NCBI RefSeq assembly: GCF_001514115.1
Contig: NZ_KQ948456.1
Span: 62,001-126,000 of the forward strand
From: Streptomyces olivochromogenes
GTDB lineage: Bacteria > Actinomycetota > Actinomycetes > Streptomycetales > Streptomycetaceae
Direction of reading: 5' to 3'
DNA: 64,000 bases
This document shows positions 13,993 through 22,929 of this stretch, piece by piece (the stretch's first letter is position 1; each line of letters opens with the position of its first letter). A model generated the notes under the pieces. The model did not search any database. It worked only from the letters and a program-made list of their open reading frames with translations, and had not been told where the DNA came from. The translations under genes were made by a program, and so were the position numbers.

Positions 13993-16971
13993 ATGGCGTT
14001 GAGCAGACGTACCTTCAGCGCACTCGCCGGCACCACCGCGCTCGGCCTCACGCTCAGCGGGAGCGACGGCGCCTTCGCCCGCGCGAGCGCCCCCACCGGC
14101 CCGGCACCGGAGCCGCCCGGCGCCGACGGCACCCGCCACACCGTGGGCTTCGACAAGTACTCGATGCTGGTCGACGGCAGGCGCGTCGTCCTGTGGTCCG
14201 GCGAGGTCCACCCCTTCCGGCTGCCGAGCCCCTCCCTCTGGCGGGACGTCCTGGAGAAGCTGCGCGCCCACGGCTACAACACCATCAGCGTCTACGTCTC
14301 CTGGAACTACCACTCCCCCGCGCCCGGACAGTACGACTTCACCGGCGTCCGCGACCTCGACCTGTTCCTGCGCACGGCCGCCGAGACCGGCCTGTACGTG
14401 ATCCTGCGGCCCGGCCCGTACATCAACGCCGAGGTCGACGCGGGCGGCTTCCCCGGCTGGCTGACCGCCACCCGGGGCACCGCCCGCACCTCCGACCCGA
14501 CCTATCTGTCGTACGTCGACGAGTGGCTGACCGCCGTGAACCGGATCGCGGTCCGGCACCTCTACACCCACGGCGGCGGCACGATCGTCCTCTACCAGCT
14601 GGAGAACGAGTACGCGAACAACGTCACCAGCCCCCGCGGGCTCGACTACATGGCCCACCTCTACGCCAAGGTCCGCGCCGACGGCATCGACGTGCCGCTC
14701 TTCCACAACGACAAGGGGCGCAACGGCTACTGGGCGCCGGGAACGTTCGACACGGGCGGCGAGAGCGGCCGCTACCTGTACGGCTTCGACGGCTATCCCT
14801 CGCCCCTCGCGCCGCCGCCCGACTGGGGCTACTTCGGCGTCGGCGGTACGAAGGGCGGCTCGACGGCGAGCCCCGAAACCCCGGGGCTGCTGGCCGAGTT
14901 CGGGGGCGGCTGGTTCGACCCGTGGGGCGGGGTGGAGTTCGACGGGAAGGGGTACGCGGAGTCGGCGCGGACGCGTGACGCGGCGTACGAGCGGCGTTTC
15001 TACCTCACCAACCTCGCCAACGGCATCAAGGTCCACAACGTCTACATGACGTTCGGGGGGACCTCCTGGGGCTGGCTGCCCGCGCCGGTCGTCTACACCT
15101 CGTACGACTACGGCGCCGCCCTCGACGAGGCCCGCAGGCCCACCCCCAAGCTGGTCCCCATGCACCAGCTCGGGCAGCTCCTGCACTCCGTGCCCGACCT
15201 CGCCAAGCTGGACCGGGCGGCCGACATCCAGGTCGGCGCGAGGGACGGCGCGTCGGGGGCGGACGTCGGGATCACGGCGTACCACCTGGTCAACCCGGAC
15301 ACCAAGGCGCACTTCCACGTCCTGCGCAACGACCGGACCGACGACGTCCTCGCCACCGTCCCCCTCGCCGGGGTGGGCGTCCCCGTGCCGGTCCCCGGCC
15401 TCGACGCCCGGCTGCTCGCCGCCGGACTCCCGCTCGGGCGGCGGACGTTGAGGTACTCCAGCGCCCAGCCGATGCTGTGGCTCACCGCCGGACGGCAGGA
15501 CATCGCCGTGTTCACGGGGCGCAAGGGGGAGGCGACGCGGACGGCCGTCGAGTGCGCGAGCGAGCCCACGGTCACCGTGCTGGAGGGGAAGGCCGACCAC
15601 GCGTACGCGTCCGGCGCGCTGCGTGTCGACGCCGAACTCGCCGGTCTGACCCGGGTGTTGGTGGAGGGCGGCGGCACGGACGCCCCCCTCCTCCTGCTGC
15701 TCGCCGACGACGAGACGTCCGTACGGCTGTGGCGCTACGACACCCCGTCGGGGCCCGTGCTCGTATACGGCCCGGCGCTCCTGCGCACCGCCGCCCTGCG
15801 CGACACGACCGTCCATCTCACCGGGGACACCGTCGAGGCGGCCGACCTGGAGGTCTGGGGGCCGCGCGGGATGAGTGAAGTGGTCTGGAACCAGGGCACG
15901 TCGAAGACCCGGGCGACCGCCTCCGGGAGTCTGCGGGCCGAGCAGCGGCTGCCGGGGGTCGCGGCGGTCCGTCTTCCCGCGCTGGGCAACTGGCGCTTCC
16001 ACGCCGAGAACCCCGAGTCGGACACCGAGTTCGACGACTCCGCCTGGAAGAGCGCGGACAGGACCTCCTCGTACAGCACCACCCCCGTACCGGCCGGGCA
16101 GCCCGTCCTCTTCGCCGACGACTACGGCTTCCACTACGGAGACGTCTGGTACCGAGGGCGCTTCACGGACGGGGGCGCCGCCGAGTCGGTGTCCCTCTCG
16201 TACGTCACGGGCACGCAGGGGCTGCTGATGGCGTGGCTGGACGGGAAACCGCTCGGCACGCACCGGATGCCGGTGCCGGACAAGTCGACGGTGCGGCAGG
16301 GAACTTGGTCCGCGACGGCCACCTTCCCCGTGCGGTACGCGAACGGACCGCACGTCCTCTCCGTCCTTGTCCGCCGGATGCAGCACGACATGGACGGCGC
16401 GGCGAAGGACACGCACAAGGCCGCACGGGGCCTCACGGCGGTGACGTTCGCCGGGGCGCGCCCGGCCGTCACCTGGCGGATCCAGGGCGGGGCGGCGCCC
16501 GACCCGGTGCGGGGGCCGCTCAACCACGGCGGGCTGTACGGGGAACGGCAGGGCTGGCATCTGCCGGAGTTCGCCGACAGCGGCTGGAAGGTCGTGGACC
16601 TCCCGCGGGCGGCGCGCGGGCAGGGAGTCGCCTGGTACCGCACCGGGTTCCGGCTCGCGATCGACCCGGGCGTGGACGCCTCGATCGGGCTCACCCTCAC
16701 CGACGACCCGGCCCGCGCCTACCGCGTCCAGATCTTCCTGAACGGCTGGAACATGGGCCAGTACATCAACGACGTCGGCCCCCAGCACACCTTCGTCCTA
16801 CCAGGCGGCATCCTGCGCACCCGGGGCGCCAACACCCTGGCCCTCGCCGTACTGTCCGACGGCACCACCCCGGCCGGTCCCGGCGAGGTGAAGCTGACGC
16901 TGATGGGCAGCGCGGCCGGAGGGGTGCCGGTGACAGCGGTGGACTCCCCCGGCCGCGCGCATGCCCTCTAG
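13993..16971 (+). CDS. Secreted GH35 beta-galactosidase
   Basis: A 992-residue exported glycosidase. A Tat leader (LSRRTFSALAGTTALGLTL) precedes a GH35 TIM barrel (about 45-370), then beta-sandwich/jelly-roll galactose-binding domains. The acid/base is in QLENEY (Glu206) and the nucleophile in LLAEFGGGWFDPWGG (Glu302). SGEVHPFRLPSPSLWRDVLEKLR and ILRPGPYINAE are hallmark segments. ATG 13993 starts the Tat leader behind GAAAGG; upstream in-frame codons lack this logic. It removes terminal beta-galactose outside the cell, fitting (arabino)galactan breakdown with the neighbouring arabinanases. Its stop codon overlaps that of the convergent GH51 gene. Confidence 0.95.
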   Translation: MALSRRTFSALAGTTALGLTLSGSDGAFARASAPTGPAPEPPGADGTRHTVGFDKYSMLVDGRRVVLWSGEVHPFRLPSPSLWRDVLEKLRAHGYNTISVYVSWNYHSPAPGQYDFTGVRDLDLFLRTAAETGLYVILRPGPYINAEVDAGGFPGWLTATRGTARTSDPTYLSYVDEWLTAVNRIAVRHLYTHGGGTIVLYQLENEYANNVTSPRGLDYMAHLYAKVRADGIDVPLFHNDKGRNGYWAPGTFDTGGESGRYLYGFDGYPSPLAPPPDWGYFGVGGTKGGSTASPETPGLLAEFGGGWFDPWGGVEFDGKGYAESARTRDAAYERRFYLTNLANGIKVHNVYMTFGGTSWGWLPAPVVYTSYDYGAALDEARRPTPKLVPMHQLGQLLHSVPDLAKLDRAADIQVGARDGASGADVGITAYHLVNPDTKAHFHVLRNDRTDDVLATVPLAGVGVPVPVPGLDARLLAAGLPLGRRTLRYSSAQPMLWLTAGRQDIAVFTGRKGEATRTAVECASEPTVTVLEGKADHAYASGALRVDAELAGLTRVLVEGGGTDAPLLLLLADDETSVRLWRYDTPSGPVLVYGPALLRTAALRDTTVHLTGDTVEAADLEVWGPRGMSEVVWNQGTSKTRATASGSLRAEQRLPGVAAVRLPALGNWRFHAENPESDTEFDDSAWKSADRTSSYSTTPVPAGQPVLFADDYGFHYGDVWYRGRFTDGGAAESVSLSYVTGTQGLLMAWLDGKPLGTHRMPVPDKSTVRQGTWSATATFPVRYANGPHVLSVLVRRMQHDMDGAAKDTHKAARGLTAVTFAGARPAVTWRIQGGAAPDPVRGPLNHGGLYGERQGWHLPEFADSGWKVVDLPRAARGQGVAWYRTGFRLAIDPGVDASIGLTLTDDPARAYRVQIFLNGWNMGQYINDVGPQHTFVLPGGILRTRGANTLALAVLSDGTTPAGPGEVKLTLMGSAAGGVPVTAVDSPGRAHAL

Positions 16972-18473
16972 CCGAGCCGGATCACGTTCCAGGACAGCGG
17001 TTCCAGGACGGCGGTCAGGGTGCCGTCGTCCTGGAGGGTGGTGCCCTCGACGGGGTGCGGGGTGACCCGTTCCTGGTCCTGAAGGGTGTTGCGGGCGTCG
17101 GGGTCCGCGTCGGCGACCGCGCTGTGCTCGACGACCGCCGTCAGCCCCAGCCGGTTCAGGGCGACTTCGAGCGGCAGCGGCTCGGTCTGGCTGCGGTTGA
17201 CCGCGAAGACGGTGACCGAGCCGTCCTCCGCGCGCACGGCGGTGGCGTGCAGCAGGTCGACCTCCCCGTACTTCTTCGTCTCGTACGTCGGCGACACCGC
17301 GCGGACGTCGAGGACCTCCCCGCGCCCGTACTTCGCCGCCTGCGCGAACGGGAAGAACGTCGTCTGCCGCCAGGCCGCGCCGCCCGGCTCCGTCATGATC
17401 GGCGCGATGACGTTGACGAGCTGGGCGAGACAGGCGACGGTCACCCGGTCCGCGTGCCGCAGCAGCGCGATCAGCAGGGAGCCGAAGACGACCGCGTCCG
17501 TGACGCTGTAGACGTCCTCCAGGATGCGCGGGGCCTCCTGCCAGTCCTCGACCGGATGCGGGTTCGGCCGGCTCTGGTACCAGACGTTCCACTCGTCGAA
17601 GGAGAGGTTGATCTTCTTCTTGGACTTCAGCCGGGCGCCCACGTGGTCGCAGGTCGCCACCACGTTCTCGATGAAGGACTCGGTGTCGACGGCGGAGGCG
17701 AGGAAGGAGTCCCGGTCGCCTTCGGTCTCCTCGTAGTAGGCGTGCAGGGAGATGTAGTCGACGAGGTCGTACGTCTGGGCCAGCACGGTCGCCTCCCACG
17801 CGGCGAACGTCTCCATGTCCTGTCCCGACGATCCGCACGCGACGAGTTCGAGGTCCGGCTCGATCTGGCGCATCGCGCGGGCGGTCTCGGCGGCGAGGCG
17901 GCCGTACTCCTCCGCCGTCTTGTGGCCGGTCTGCCAGGGCCCGTCCATCTCGTTGCCCAGACACCACAGGCCGATGCCGAACGGCTCCTTGTCGCCGTGC
18001 GCCACCCGCAGGTCCGAACGGGCCGTCCCGCCGGGGTGGTTGGCGTACTCCTGGAGCTCCAGGGCCTCGGCGACCCCGCGCGTGCCGAGGTTGATCGCCA
18101 TCATCGGCTCGGCCTGGGGACCGATCTTCCTCAGGAAGGCGATGTACTCGGACAGGCCGAAGCGGTTGGTCTCGGTGGAGCGCCAGGCGAGGTCGAGGCG
18201 GCGGGGCCGCTCCTCCGCGGGGCCCACCCCGTCCTCCCAGTTGTAGGCGGAGACGAAGTTGCCGCCGGGGTAGCGGATGGTGGTGACGCCCAGTTCGCGG
18301 ACCAGGTCCAGTACGTCGGTGCGGAGGCCTTCGGCGTCGGCGGAGGGGTGGTCGGGTTCGTAGATGCCGGTGTAGACGCAGCGGCCGAGGTGTTCGACGA
18401 AGGAGCCGAAGAGGCGGGGGTTGACCTCGCCGATGGTGAAGGCGGGGTCCAGGGCGAAGCGGGCGGTACGCAT
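16968..18473 (-). CDS. Intracellular GH51 alpha-L-arabinofuranosidase
   Basis: A 501-residue glycosidase without signal peptide, hydrolysing alpha-L-arabinofuranosyl ends of imported oligosaccharides. Acid/base Glu175 is in CLGNEMDGPW and nucleophile Glu294 in LSFDEWNVWY. RLFGSFVEHLGRCVYTGIYEP and IRYPGGNFVSAYNWEDG mark the barrel start, and a C-terminal beta-sandwich follows. It is last in a leftward series after the ABC importer and GH43 genes, separated from GH43 by a dispersed repeat (18514-18570). The stop TAG (16970-16968) interlocks with the stop of GH35. Confidence 0.96.
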   Translation of the reverse strand: MRTARFALDPAFTIGEVNPRLFGSFVEHLGRCVYTGIYEPDHPSADAEGLRTDVLDLVRELGVTTIRYPGGNFVSAYNWEDGVGPAEERPRRLDLAWRSTETNRFGLSEYIAFLRKIGPQAEPMMAINLGTRGVAEALELQEYANHPGGTARSDLRVAHGDKEPFGIGLWCLGNEMDGPWQTGHKTAEEYGRLAAETARAMRQIEPDLELVACGSSGQDMETFAAWEATVLAQTYDLVDYISLHAYYEETEGDRDSFLASAVDTESFIENVVATCDHVGARLKSKKKINLSFDEWNVWYQSRPNPHPVEDWQEAPRILEDVYSVTDAVVFGSLLIALLRHADRVTVACLAQLVNVIAPIMTEPGGAAWRQTTFFPFAQAAKYGRGEVLDVRAVSPTYETKKYGEVDLLHATAVRAEDGSVTVFAVNRSQTEPLPLEVALNRLGLTAVVEHSAVADADPDARNTLQDQERVTPHPVEGTTLQDDGTLTAVLEPLSWNVIRLG

Positions 18474-18513
18474 GTCTTCCTTCCGGGGGTTCGGTTTTGT
18501 CTGCGGGTCGGAT

Positions 18514-18570
18514 GGGGCTGGGCGCGCCCACGCGGCGGAGCCGCATATTGGTACAGCCCCGCGCCCCTAA
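18514..18570. repeat. Streptomyces dispersed repeat between GH43 and GH51 genes
   Basis: Outer arms GGGGCTG (18514-18520) and CAGCCCC (18554-18560) enclose an inner GCGGC-GGA-GCCGC hairpin. The wording (GGCGCGCCCACGCGGCGGAG...) matches a short element I know in many copies in Streptomyces genomes. Its CCCCTA end supplies the TAG stop of the GH43 gene. It may attenuate readthrough into GH51. Confidence 0.65.
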
Positions 18571-19535
18571 AGGACGCTTGGCCAGCCGTCTTTCGTCCAG
18601 TTGAGCCTGTTCAGGCCGAGCTTGGGGGTGCCCGAGTCATCGGCGTCGTAGTAGTGGTACGCCAGCCAGTCCTGGCCTCGGTCACGGAAGACCGACTCAC
18701 CACCGGTGCCGATGTACCTGCCGTGTCCGGCCAGGAGGAGGTCGCCGCCGCCCTCCAGCAGCGGCTTGCCCGTGCTGTCGACGTAGGGGCCGGTCACCGT
18801 CGTCGATCTGCCCACCCGGATCTTGTAGGTGGAGTTCACGCCCGCACAGCAGGCGTCGTAGGAGGCGAAGAGGTAGTAGTGGCGGCCGTGTTCGACGATG
18901 TAGGGGCCCTCGACCGCGTACGGGGCGTCCGGGCGGGTGGCCAGGTGCTCCACGGGTGTGTCGGTGATCGCCTTGCCGGTGCTCGGGTCCAGTTCGACCA
19001 TGCGGATGCCCGTCCAGTACGAGCCGAACGTCATCCACAGCTTGCCGTCGGCCCGGATCACCGCCGGGTCGATGGCGTTCCAGGCGTCGGTGGTCCGAGA
19101 GGTGAAGGCCGGGCCGTGATCGGTCCAGGTGCCGGGCATGCCCGTCTTCGACGTGGCCACGCCGATCGCCGAGTGGTTGGTGCCCCAGGAGGAGACGGCG
19201 TAGTAGAGCCAGTACCGGCCGTCGCGGTAGGAGAGGTCGGGGGCCCAGGGGTCGGCGGTGGAGTTGTAGTCGTACCACCAACTCGGCGGCGTGGTGAAGG
19301 CGTTGCCCGCGTCGTCCCAGTGGTGGAGGTCGGTGGAGAGGCGGGCGCCGAGGACGCCGCCGGTGGAGTAGGCGACGTAGCGGCCGTTCCTGAGGTGGGT
19401 GACCGTGGGGTCGTGGATGATCTGCTGGCCGGTGAGAGGGAGGGGGTCGGGGTAGGTGACGTCGGCCGACGCGGTGGCCGGGAGCAGGGCGATGGTGGCC
19501 GCGGCGAGCAGCGCGGCGAGTCTGAAGCGCTTCAA
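18567..19535 (-). CDS. Secreted GH43 arabinan endo-1,5-alpha-L-arabinosidase
   Basis: A 322-residue five-bladed beta-propeller enzyme with a Sec signal peptide (about residues 1-25, ending ATASAD). It cuts alpha-1,5-arabinan chains. GH43 acidic residues lie in IIHDPTVTHL (base), NAIDPAVI (pKa modulator) and VEGPYIVEH (acid). STADPWAPDLSYRDGRYWLYYAVSSWG is the diagnostic core. It releases oligosaccharides for the importer encoded immediately upstream (39-bp gap). The last codons run directly into a dispersed repeat whose TAG ends the gene, so the native C-terminus may have been trimmed slightly. Confidence 0.95.
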   Translation of the reverse strand: MKRFRLAALLAAATIALLPATASADVTYPDPLPLTGQQIIHDPTVTHLRNGRYVAYSTGGVLGARLSTDLHHWDDAGNAFTTPPSWWYDYNSTADPWAPDLSYRDGRYWLYYAVSSWGTNHSAIGVATSKTGMPGTWTDHGPAFTSRTTDAWNAIDPAVIRADGKLWMTFGSYWTGIRMVELDPSTGKAITDTPVEHLATRPDAPYAVEGPYIVEHGRHYYLFASYDACCAGVNSTYKIRVGRSTTVTGPYVDSTGKPLLEGGGDLLLAGHGRYIGTGGESVFRDRGQDWLAYHYYDADDSGTPKLGLNRLNWTKDGWPSVL

Positions 19536-19574
19536 CTCACACTCTCCTCAGGGCTGTGGTGCCTGTCGTGCCTG

Positions 19575-20432
19575 TTACTGGCCGGCCAGACCCGTGTGGG
19601 CGACACCCCGCACGATCTGGCTCTGGAAGAAGACGAACACGACGATCAGCGGGAGTCCCGCGATCAGGCCGCCCGCCATGAGCTGCGGCCAGACGATGCC
19701 GAAGGCGTTCTGCACGGTGGCGATGCCGTTCGGCATGGTCATCAGGTCGGGGTTGTTGGTCACCATGTAGGGCCACAGGAAGTTGTTCCACGAGGCGATG
19801 AAGGTGAAGATCCCGACGGCCGACAGCGAGGGCTTCGAGAGCGGCAGGACGAGGGTGAAGAAGATCCGCCAGCGGCCCGCGCCGTCGATGAACGCCGCCT
19901 CCTCCAGCTCGCGGGGCAGCGACTGGAAGAACTTGTAGAGGATGTAGACCATCGCTGCGGGGGCGCACTGCGGCAGGATCATGCCCCAGTAGGTGTCGAC
20001 CATGCCGAGCGACTGCACGGTGGTGAAGAGCGGGACGCCGAGGATCGCCGGGGAGAACATCAGGCCCGCCATCGTCAGGGCCATCAGGACGGACTTGCCG
20101 CGGAACTCGGTGCGGGCGAAGCCGTATCCGGCGAGGGAGGCGACCAGCAGCACGATGAAGGTGACGCAGACCGACACGACCAGCGAGTTCACGAACCAGT
20201 TGGGGATGTTGCCGGCCTCGAAGACCTTCCGCCAGGAGTCGAGGGTGAAGTCCTTGGGGATCCAGTGCGGCGAGGCCACCGACTCGGCCGGGGTCTTGAG
20301 CGACGTGGACAGGGCCCACGCCAGCGGCGCCATCCAGATCACGGACAGGGCGAGGGCGACGACCGTCAGGGCGATCTGCGCGGGCGTCCAGGTGCTGCGG
20401 GGTTTGCGGAGGGTGGGAGACGGCGTGGTCAT
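19575..20432 (-). CDS. Sugar ABC transporter permease (MalG/AraQ type)
   Basis: A 285-residue inner-membrane permease of the MalG-like half, six predicted membrane helices. The cytoplasmic coupling motif reads EEAAFIDGAGRWRIFFTLVLPLSKP, the EAA loop that docks to the ATPase. The start overlaps the stop of the partner permease (ATGA). It works with the binding protein at 21376 to import arabinose-type oligosaccharides. No ATP-binding subunit is encoded in the operon, as usual for Streptomyces importers served by a shared MsiK-type ATPase. Confidence 0.95.
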   Translation of the reverse strand: MTTPSPTLRKPRSTWTPAQIALTVVALALSVIWMAPLAWALSTSLKTPAESVASPHWIPKDFTLDSWRKVFEAGNIPNWFVNSLVVSVCVTFIVLLVASLAGYGFARTEFRGKSVLMALTMAGLMFSPAILGVPLFTTVQSLGMVDTYWGMILPQCAPAAMVYILYKFFQSLPRELEEAAFIDGAGRWRIFFTLVLPLSKPSLSAVGIFTFIASWNNFLWPYMVTNNPDLMTMPNGIATVQNAFGIVWPQLMAGGLIAGLPLIVVFVFFQSQIVRGVAHTGLAGQ

Positions 20433-21379
20433 CGGGAGATGCCCTCCTCTCGGCTGCGGAGCAGCCACATCCGCCCGAGGGCGACGGCCGCGATGATGAG
20501 GAACAGGACGAAGGAGATCGCGGAGGCGTAGCCCACGCGGTAGCTGGTGAAGCCCTGTTCGAGGGTGTACTGGACGAAGGTGCGGGTCGATTCCTCCGGC
20601 CCCGGGCCGAACTGGTACATGACCACCGCCTGGTCGAAGACCTGGAGCGAGGCCAGGATCTGCAGCGCGATGACGAGGCCGGTGATGTTGCGCAGGTTCG
20701 GCACGGTGATGTGGAGCATGCGGCGGAAGGCGTTCGCGCCGTCCAGCTCGGCCGCCTCGTAGAGGTGTTGGGGGATGTTCTGGAGGGCGGCGAGGAAGAG
20801 CAGGAAGGAGAATCCGACCGTCCACCACAGGGTCGCGACGACGACGGCGAGCAGGGCCGTGGACTTCTGGGTGAGCCAGGGGGTGGTGAGGCCGAGGACG
20901 TGGTTGACCATGCCGTTGGTGGGCTGGAACAGCCACCACCACAGGTTGCCGATGACGGCCGAGGGCAGCAGGAACGGCGCGAAGAAGCACAGCCGCCACA
21001 GCCACTTGAAGTGCACGGTGTGGTGGGCGATCAGCGCCATCAGCAGGGCCACGACGACGATGCACGGGACGACGTACAGGGTGAACTGGACGCTGTGCCA
21101 CAGCGAGTTCCACACCAGGTCGTCCTTGAGGGCCTCGCGGTAGTTGTCGAGGCCGACGAAGTCGGTGTGGTCGCCGGAGATGTTGGCGTCGGTGAAACTG
21201 AGGTAGAGGCCGCGGACGACCGGCAGCAGCACGAAGAGCCCGTACAGGACGAAGAAGGGGGCGACGAACCAGCCGCCGTGCTGGAAGCGACGGCCCCAGC
21301 GCACGCGGGCGGAGTCGGCGGCGGTGGTCGCGCGAGGGCGCAGGGTGGTGGCGGCGACCGTGCTCGTGGCGCTGCTCAT
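20429..21379 (-). CDS. Sugar ABC transporter permease (MalF/AraP type)
   Basis: A 316-residue MalF-like permease, six membrane helices after a 35-residue cytoplasmic N-terminus. FFVLYGLFVLLPVVRGLYLSF begins helix 1. The EAA loop is YEAAELDGANAFRRMLHITVPNLRN. ATG 21379 overlaps the stop of the binding-protein gene and its own stop overlaps the next permease, so three transporter genes are translationally chained. Confidence 0.95.
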   Translation of the reverse strand: MSSATSTVAATTLRPRATTAADSARVRWGRRFQHGGWFVAPFFVLYGLFVLLPVVRGLYLSFTDANISGDHTDFVGLDNYREALKDDLVWNSLWHSVQFTLYVVPCIVVVALLMALIAHHTVHFKWLWRLCFFAPFLLPSAVIGNLWWWLFQPTNGMVNHVLGLTTPWLTQKSTALLAVVVATLWWTVGFSFLLFLAALQNIPQHLYEAAELDGANAFRRMLHITVPNLRNITGLVIALQILASLQVFDQAVVMYQFGPGPEESTRTFVQYTLEQGFTSYRVGYASAISFVLFLIIAAVALGRMWLLRSREEGISR

Positions 21380-22734
21380 GCGCCTGCTCCCTTCAGCTCC
21401 TGGGCGGCCGTCCTGCCGTCCATGGGGTTCTTCATGGCGAGCAGTTGCTCCAGGACGGACTTCATACGGCGGGCCGCCGCGGCCGGCTTCGCGGAGCCGA
21501 GGTTGGAGGAGGCGACGACCGGGCCGACGCGTTGCGCGAGGACGCCGGTGGAGCCGGCGAACCAGATGTGCGGTTCGGTGGCCGGGTGCTCCATGGCGGG
21601 CCTGGAGTACTCGTTCTGCGGGCTGAGCTTGAGGTAGGCGGGGTCCTTGAAGGTGGGCAGATAGGCGGGGACATGGCCCCCGACGGCCCAGGTGGTGGCG
21701 TGGGTGACCATGTAGGCGGCGAGCCGGTAGGCGCCCTCGTCGGCGGCGCCGCCGCGGCCGGACTGGTGGGGCAGGATGAAGGAGTGCGACTCGGCGTGGG
21801 TGGCCGGTCTCCCGAACACGGGGGGCAGCGGCTGGGCGCCGAAGTCGAGCTTCTCGCCGTTGAAGTACGGCACCGACCAGTTGCCCTCCCAGGTGAACGG
21901 CGACCCGGCGAGGAACGCCTCGCCGTCGGCCTCGCCGACGGTGACGTAGCCGTCGGTCACGTGCTTGCGGAAGAACTCCAGGACCTCGGTGGCCTTGTCG
22001 GTGTCGAAGGTGACGTCGGTCTGGTCGTCGTTGAAGTAGCCGCCGCCGAGCTGCTGGTAGAAGGCGACGAAGAACCACCAGGCGAAGTTCTGGTCGTTGG
22101 CGTGCAGGCCGAGGGTCTGCTGCCCGTTCTTCAGCTGCTTCTTGGCCGCCTTGAGGAGGGCGAACCACTCGTCGGTGGAGCCGGCGGCCGGCAGCCGGCC
22201 GTCGGCGTCGAGCAGGCCGGCCTTCTTGCAGACGTCCTTGCGGTAGAAGCAGAGCTGGACGTGGATGTCGAGGGGCAGGGCGTAGAGCTTGCCGCCGACG
22301 ATGCCGCGCTTCCACAGCACGGGGTTGAAGTCGGCCTCCCGCACGCCGTACTTGGCCAGAAGGCCGATGTCCCAGGGGTCCAGGAGGCGGCCGGGCGCGA
22401 ACCCGGGGACGCGGCCCTGGTGCATGACGGCGAGGTCCGGTGCGCGGTTGCCGGCCGCGGCCATGGCCAGCTTGGTGTAGTAGGGGCCGCCCCAGGTCAG
22501 AGTGGAGTCCTTGACCGCGATGTCCGGATGTTCCTTGCGGAAGGCGTCCACCATCGCGACCTGGTTGGTGCCGTCGCCGCCCTGGAAGAGGTTCCAGTAG
22601 CGGACTCGGGTGCGCGCGCTGGAGGCGAGCGCGTCCGCGCCGGTGCCGAGCGCGGCGAAGCCGAGGCTGCCGGCGACGGTCAGGCCGCCGAGCGCGGCCA
22701 AAACGTTCCTGCGGTTCAGGTCAGGTCGTCCCAT
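21376..22734 (-). CDS. Sugar-binding protein of the arabino-oligosaccharide importer
   Basis: A 452-residue solute-binding protein. A twin-arginine leader (NRRNVLAALGGLTVAGSLG) lacks a lipobox Cys, so it may be released rather than anchored. VRYWNLFQGGDG, FRKEHPDIAVKDSTLTWGGPYYTKLAMA and APDLAVMHQG form lobe 1. It heads the transporter-GH43-GH51 gene series. Three 14-bp-spaced repeats and further operator-like sites lie within 100 bp upstream (22748-22836), so induction by a released sugar is likely. Ligand inferred as arabinan-derived oligosaccharide from the neighbours, not from binding residues. Confidence 0.93.
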   Translation of the reverse strand: MGRPDLNRRNVLAALGGLTVAGSLGFAALGTGADALASSARTRVRYWNLFQGGDGTNQVAMVDAFRKEHPDIAVKDSTLTWGGPYYTKLAMAAAGNRAPDLAVMHQGRVPGFAPGRLLDPWDIGLLAKYGVREADFNPVLWKRGIVGGKLYALPLDIHVQLCFYRKDVCKKAGLLDADGRLPAAGSTDEWFALLKAAKKQLKNGQQTLGLHANDQNFAWWFFVAFYQQLGGGYFNDDQTDVTFDTDKATEVLEFFRKHVTDGYVTVGEADGEAFLAGSPFTWEGNWSVPYFNGEKLDFGAQPLPPVFGRPATHAESHSFILPHQSGRGGAADEGAYRLAAYMVTHATTWAVGGHVPAYLPTFKDPAYLKLSPQNEYSRPAMEHPATEPHIWFAGSTGVLAQRVGPVVASSNLGSAKPAAAARRMKSVLEQLLAMKNPMDGRTAAQELKGAGA

Positions 22735-22747
22735 GCCCTGCCTTCAC

Positions 22748-22814
22748 TGTTCGAGATTCAGTGTTCGAGATTCTCTGTTCGAAATTTCGGTGATCGCTCG
22801 TAACTTCGAACGGG
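22748..22814. promoter_or_regulatory. IclR-type operator array upstream of the importer operon
   Basis: TGTTCGAGATTC (22748-22759), TGTTCGAGATTC (22762-22773) and TGTTCGAAATTTC (22776-22788) recur at an exact 14-bp period. A reverse copy, TAACTTCGAACGG, follows at 22801-22813. The third repeat is identical over 13 bp to a site upstream of the iclR gene (24596-24608), making the IclR protein the likely binder. Confidence 0.7.
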
Positions 22815-22824
22815 ACCGTAAATA

Positions 22825-22836
22825 GGAAGCGCTTTC
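22825..22836. promoter_or_regulatory. LacI-like palindrome upstream of the importer operon
   Basis: GGAAGCGCTTTC is an almost perfect palindrome around GCGC, the form of many LacI-family operators. No LacI gene lies in the window, so a remote repressor would be needed. Confidence 0.35.
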
Positions 22837-22860
22837 TCGTCAATGGTTTGCGCAAAAATC

Positions 22861-22902
22861 GAAGGTCCCCGTCCGGTGGTCGACGACCGGAGGGGGACCT
22901 TC
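22861..22902 (-). terminator. Intrinsic terminator of the SMP-30/IclR transcript
   Basis: Arms GAAGGTCCCC (22861-22870) and GGGGACCTTC (22893-22902) pair perfectly, with an inner TCCGGT/ACCGGA pair. Read leftwards the hairpin is followed by GATTTTTG, a genuine U-tract. It lies 27 bp after the SMP-30 stop. Confidence 0.85.
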
Positions 22903-22929
22903 GAGGGGGACCTTCGAGGGGGAAAACTG

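Noticed and set aside
13570..16788. Open minus-strand frame of over 1000 codons opposite the GH35 gene
   Set aside because: Composition is Arg/Gly/Val-rich with no family motif; it is the antisense shadow of a clear GH35 gene in high-GC DNA.
16233..20531. Open plus-strand frame of over 1400 codons across four minus-strand genes
   Set aside because: It crosses several well-supported genes and shows no domain; a GC-driven artefact.
22862..22920. Repeated GGGGGACCTTCGA units as a possible CRISPR-like or satellite array
   Set aside because: Only two adjacent copies, one being an arm of the SMP-30 terminator.
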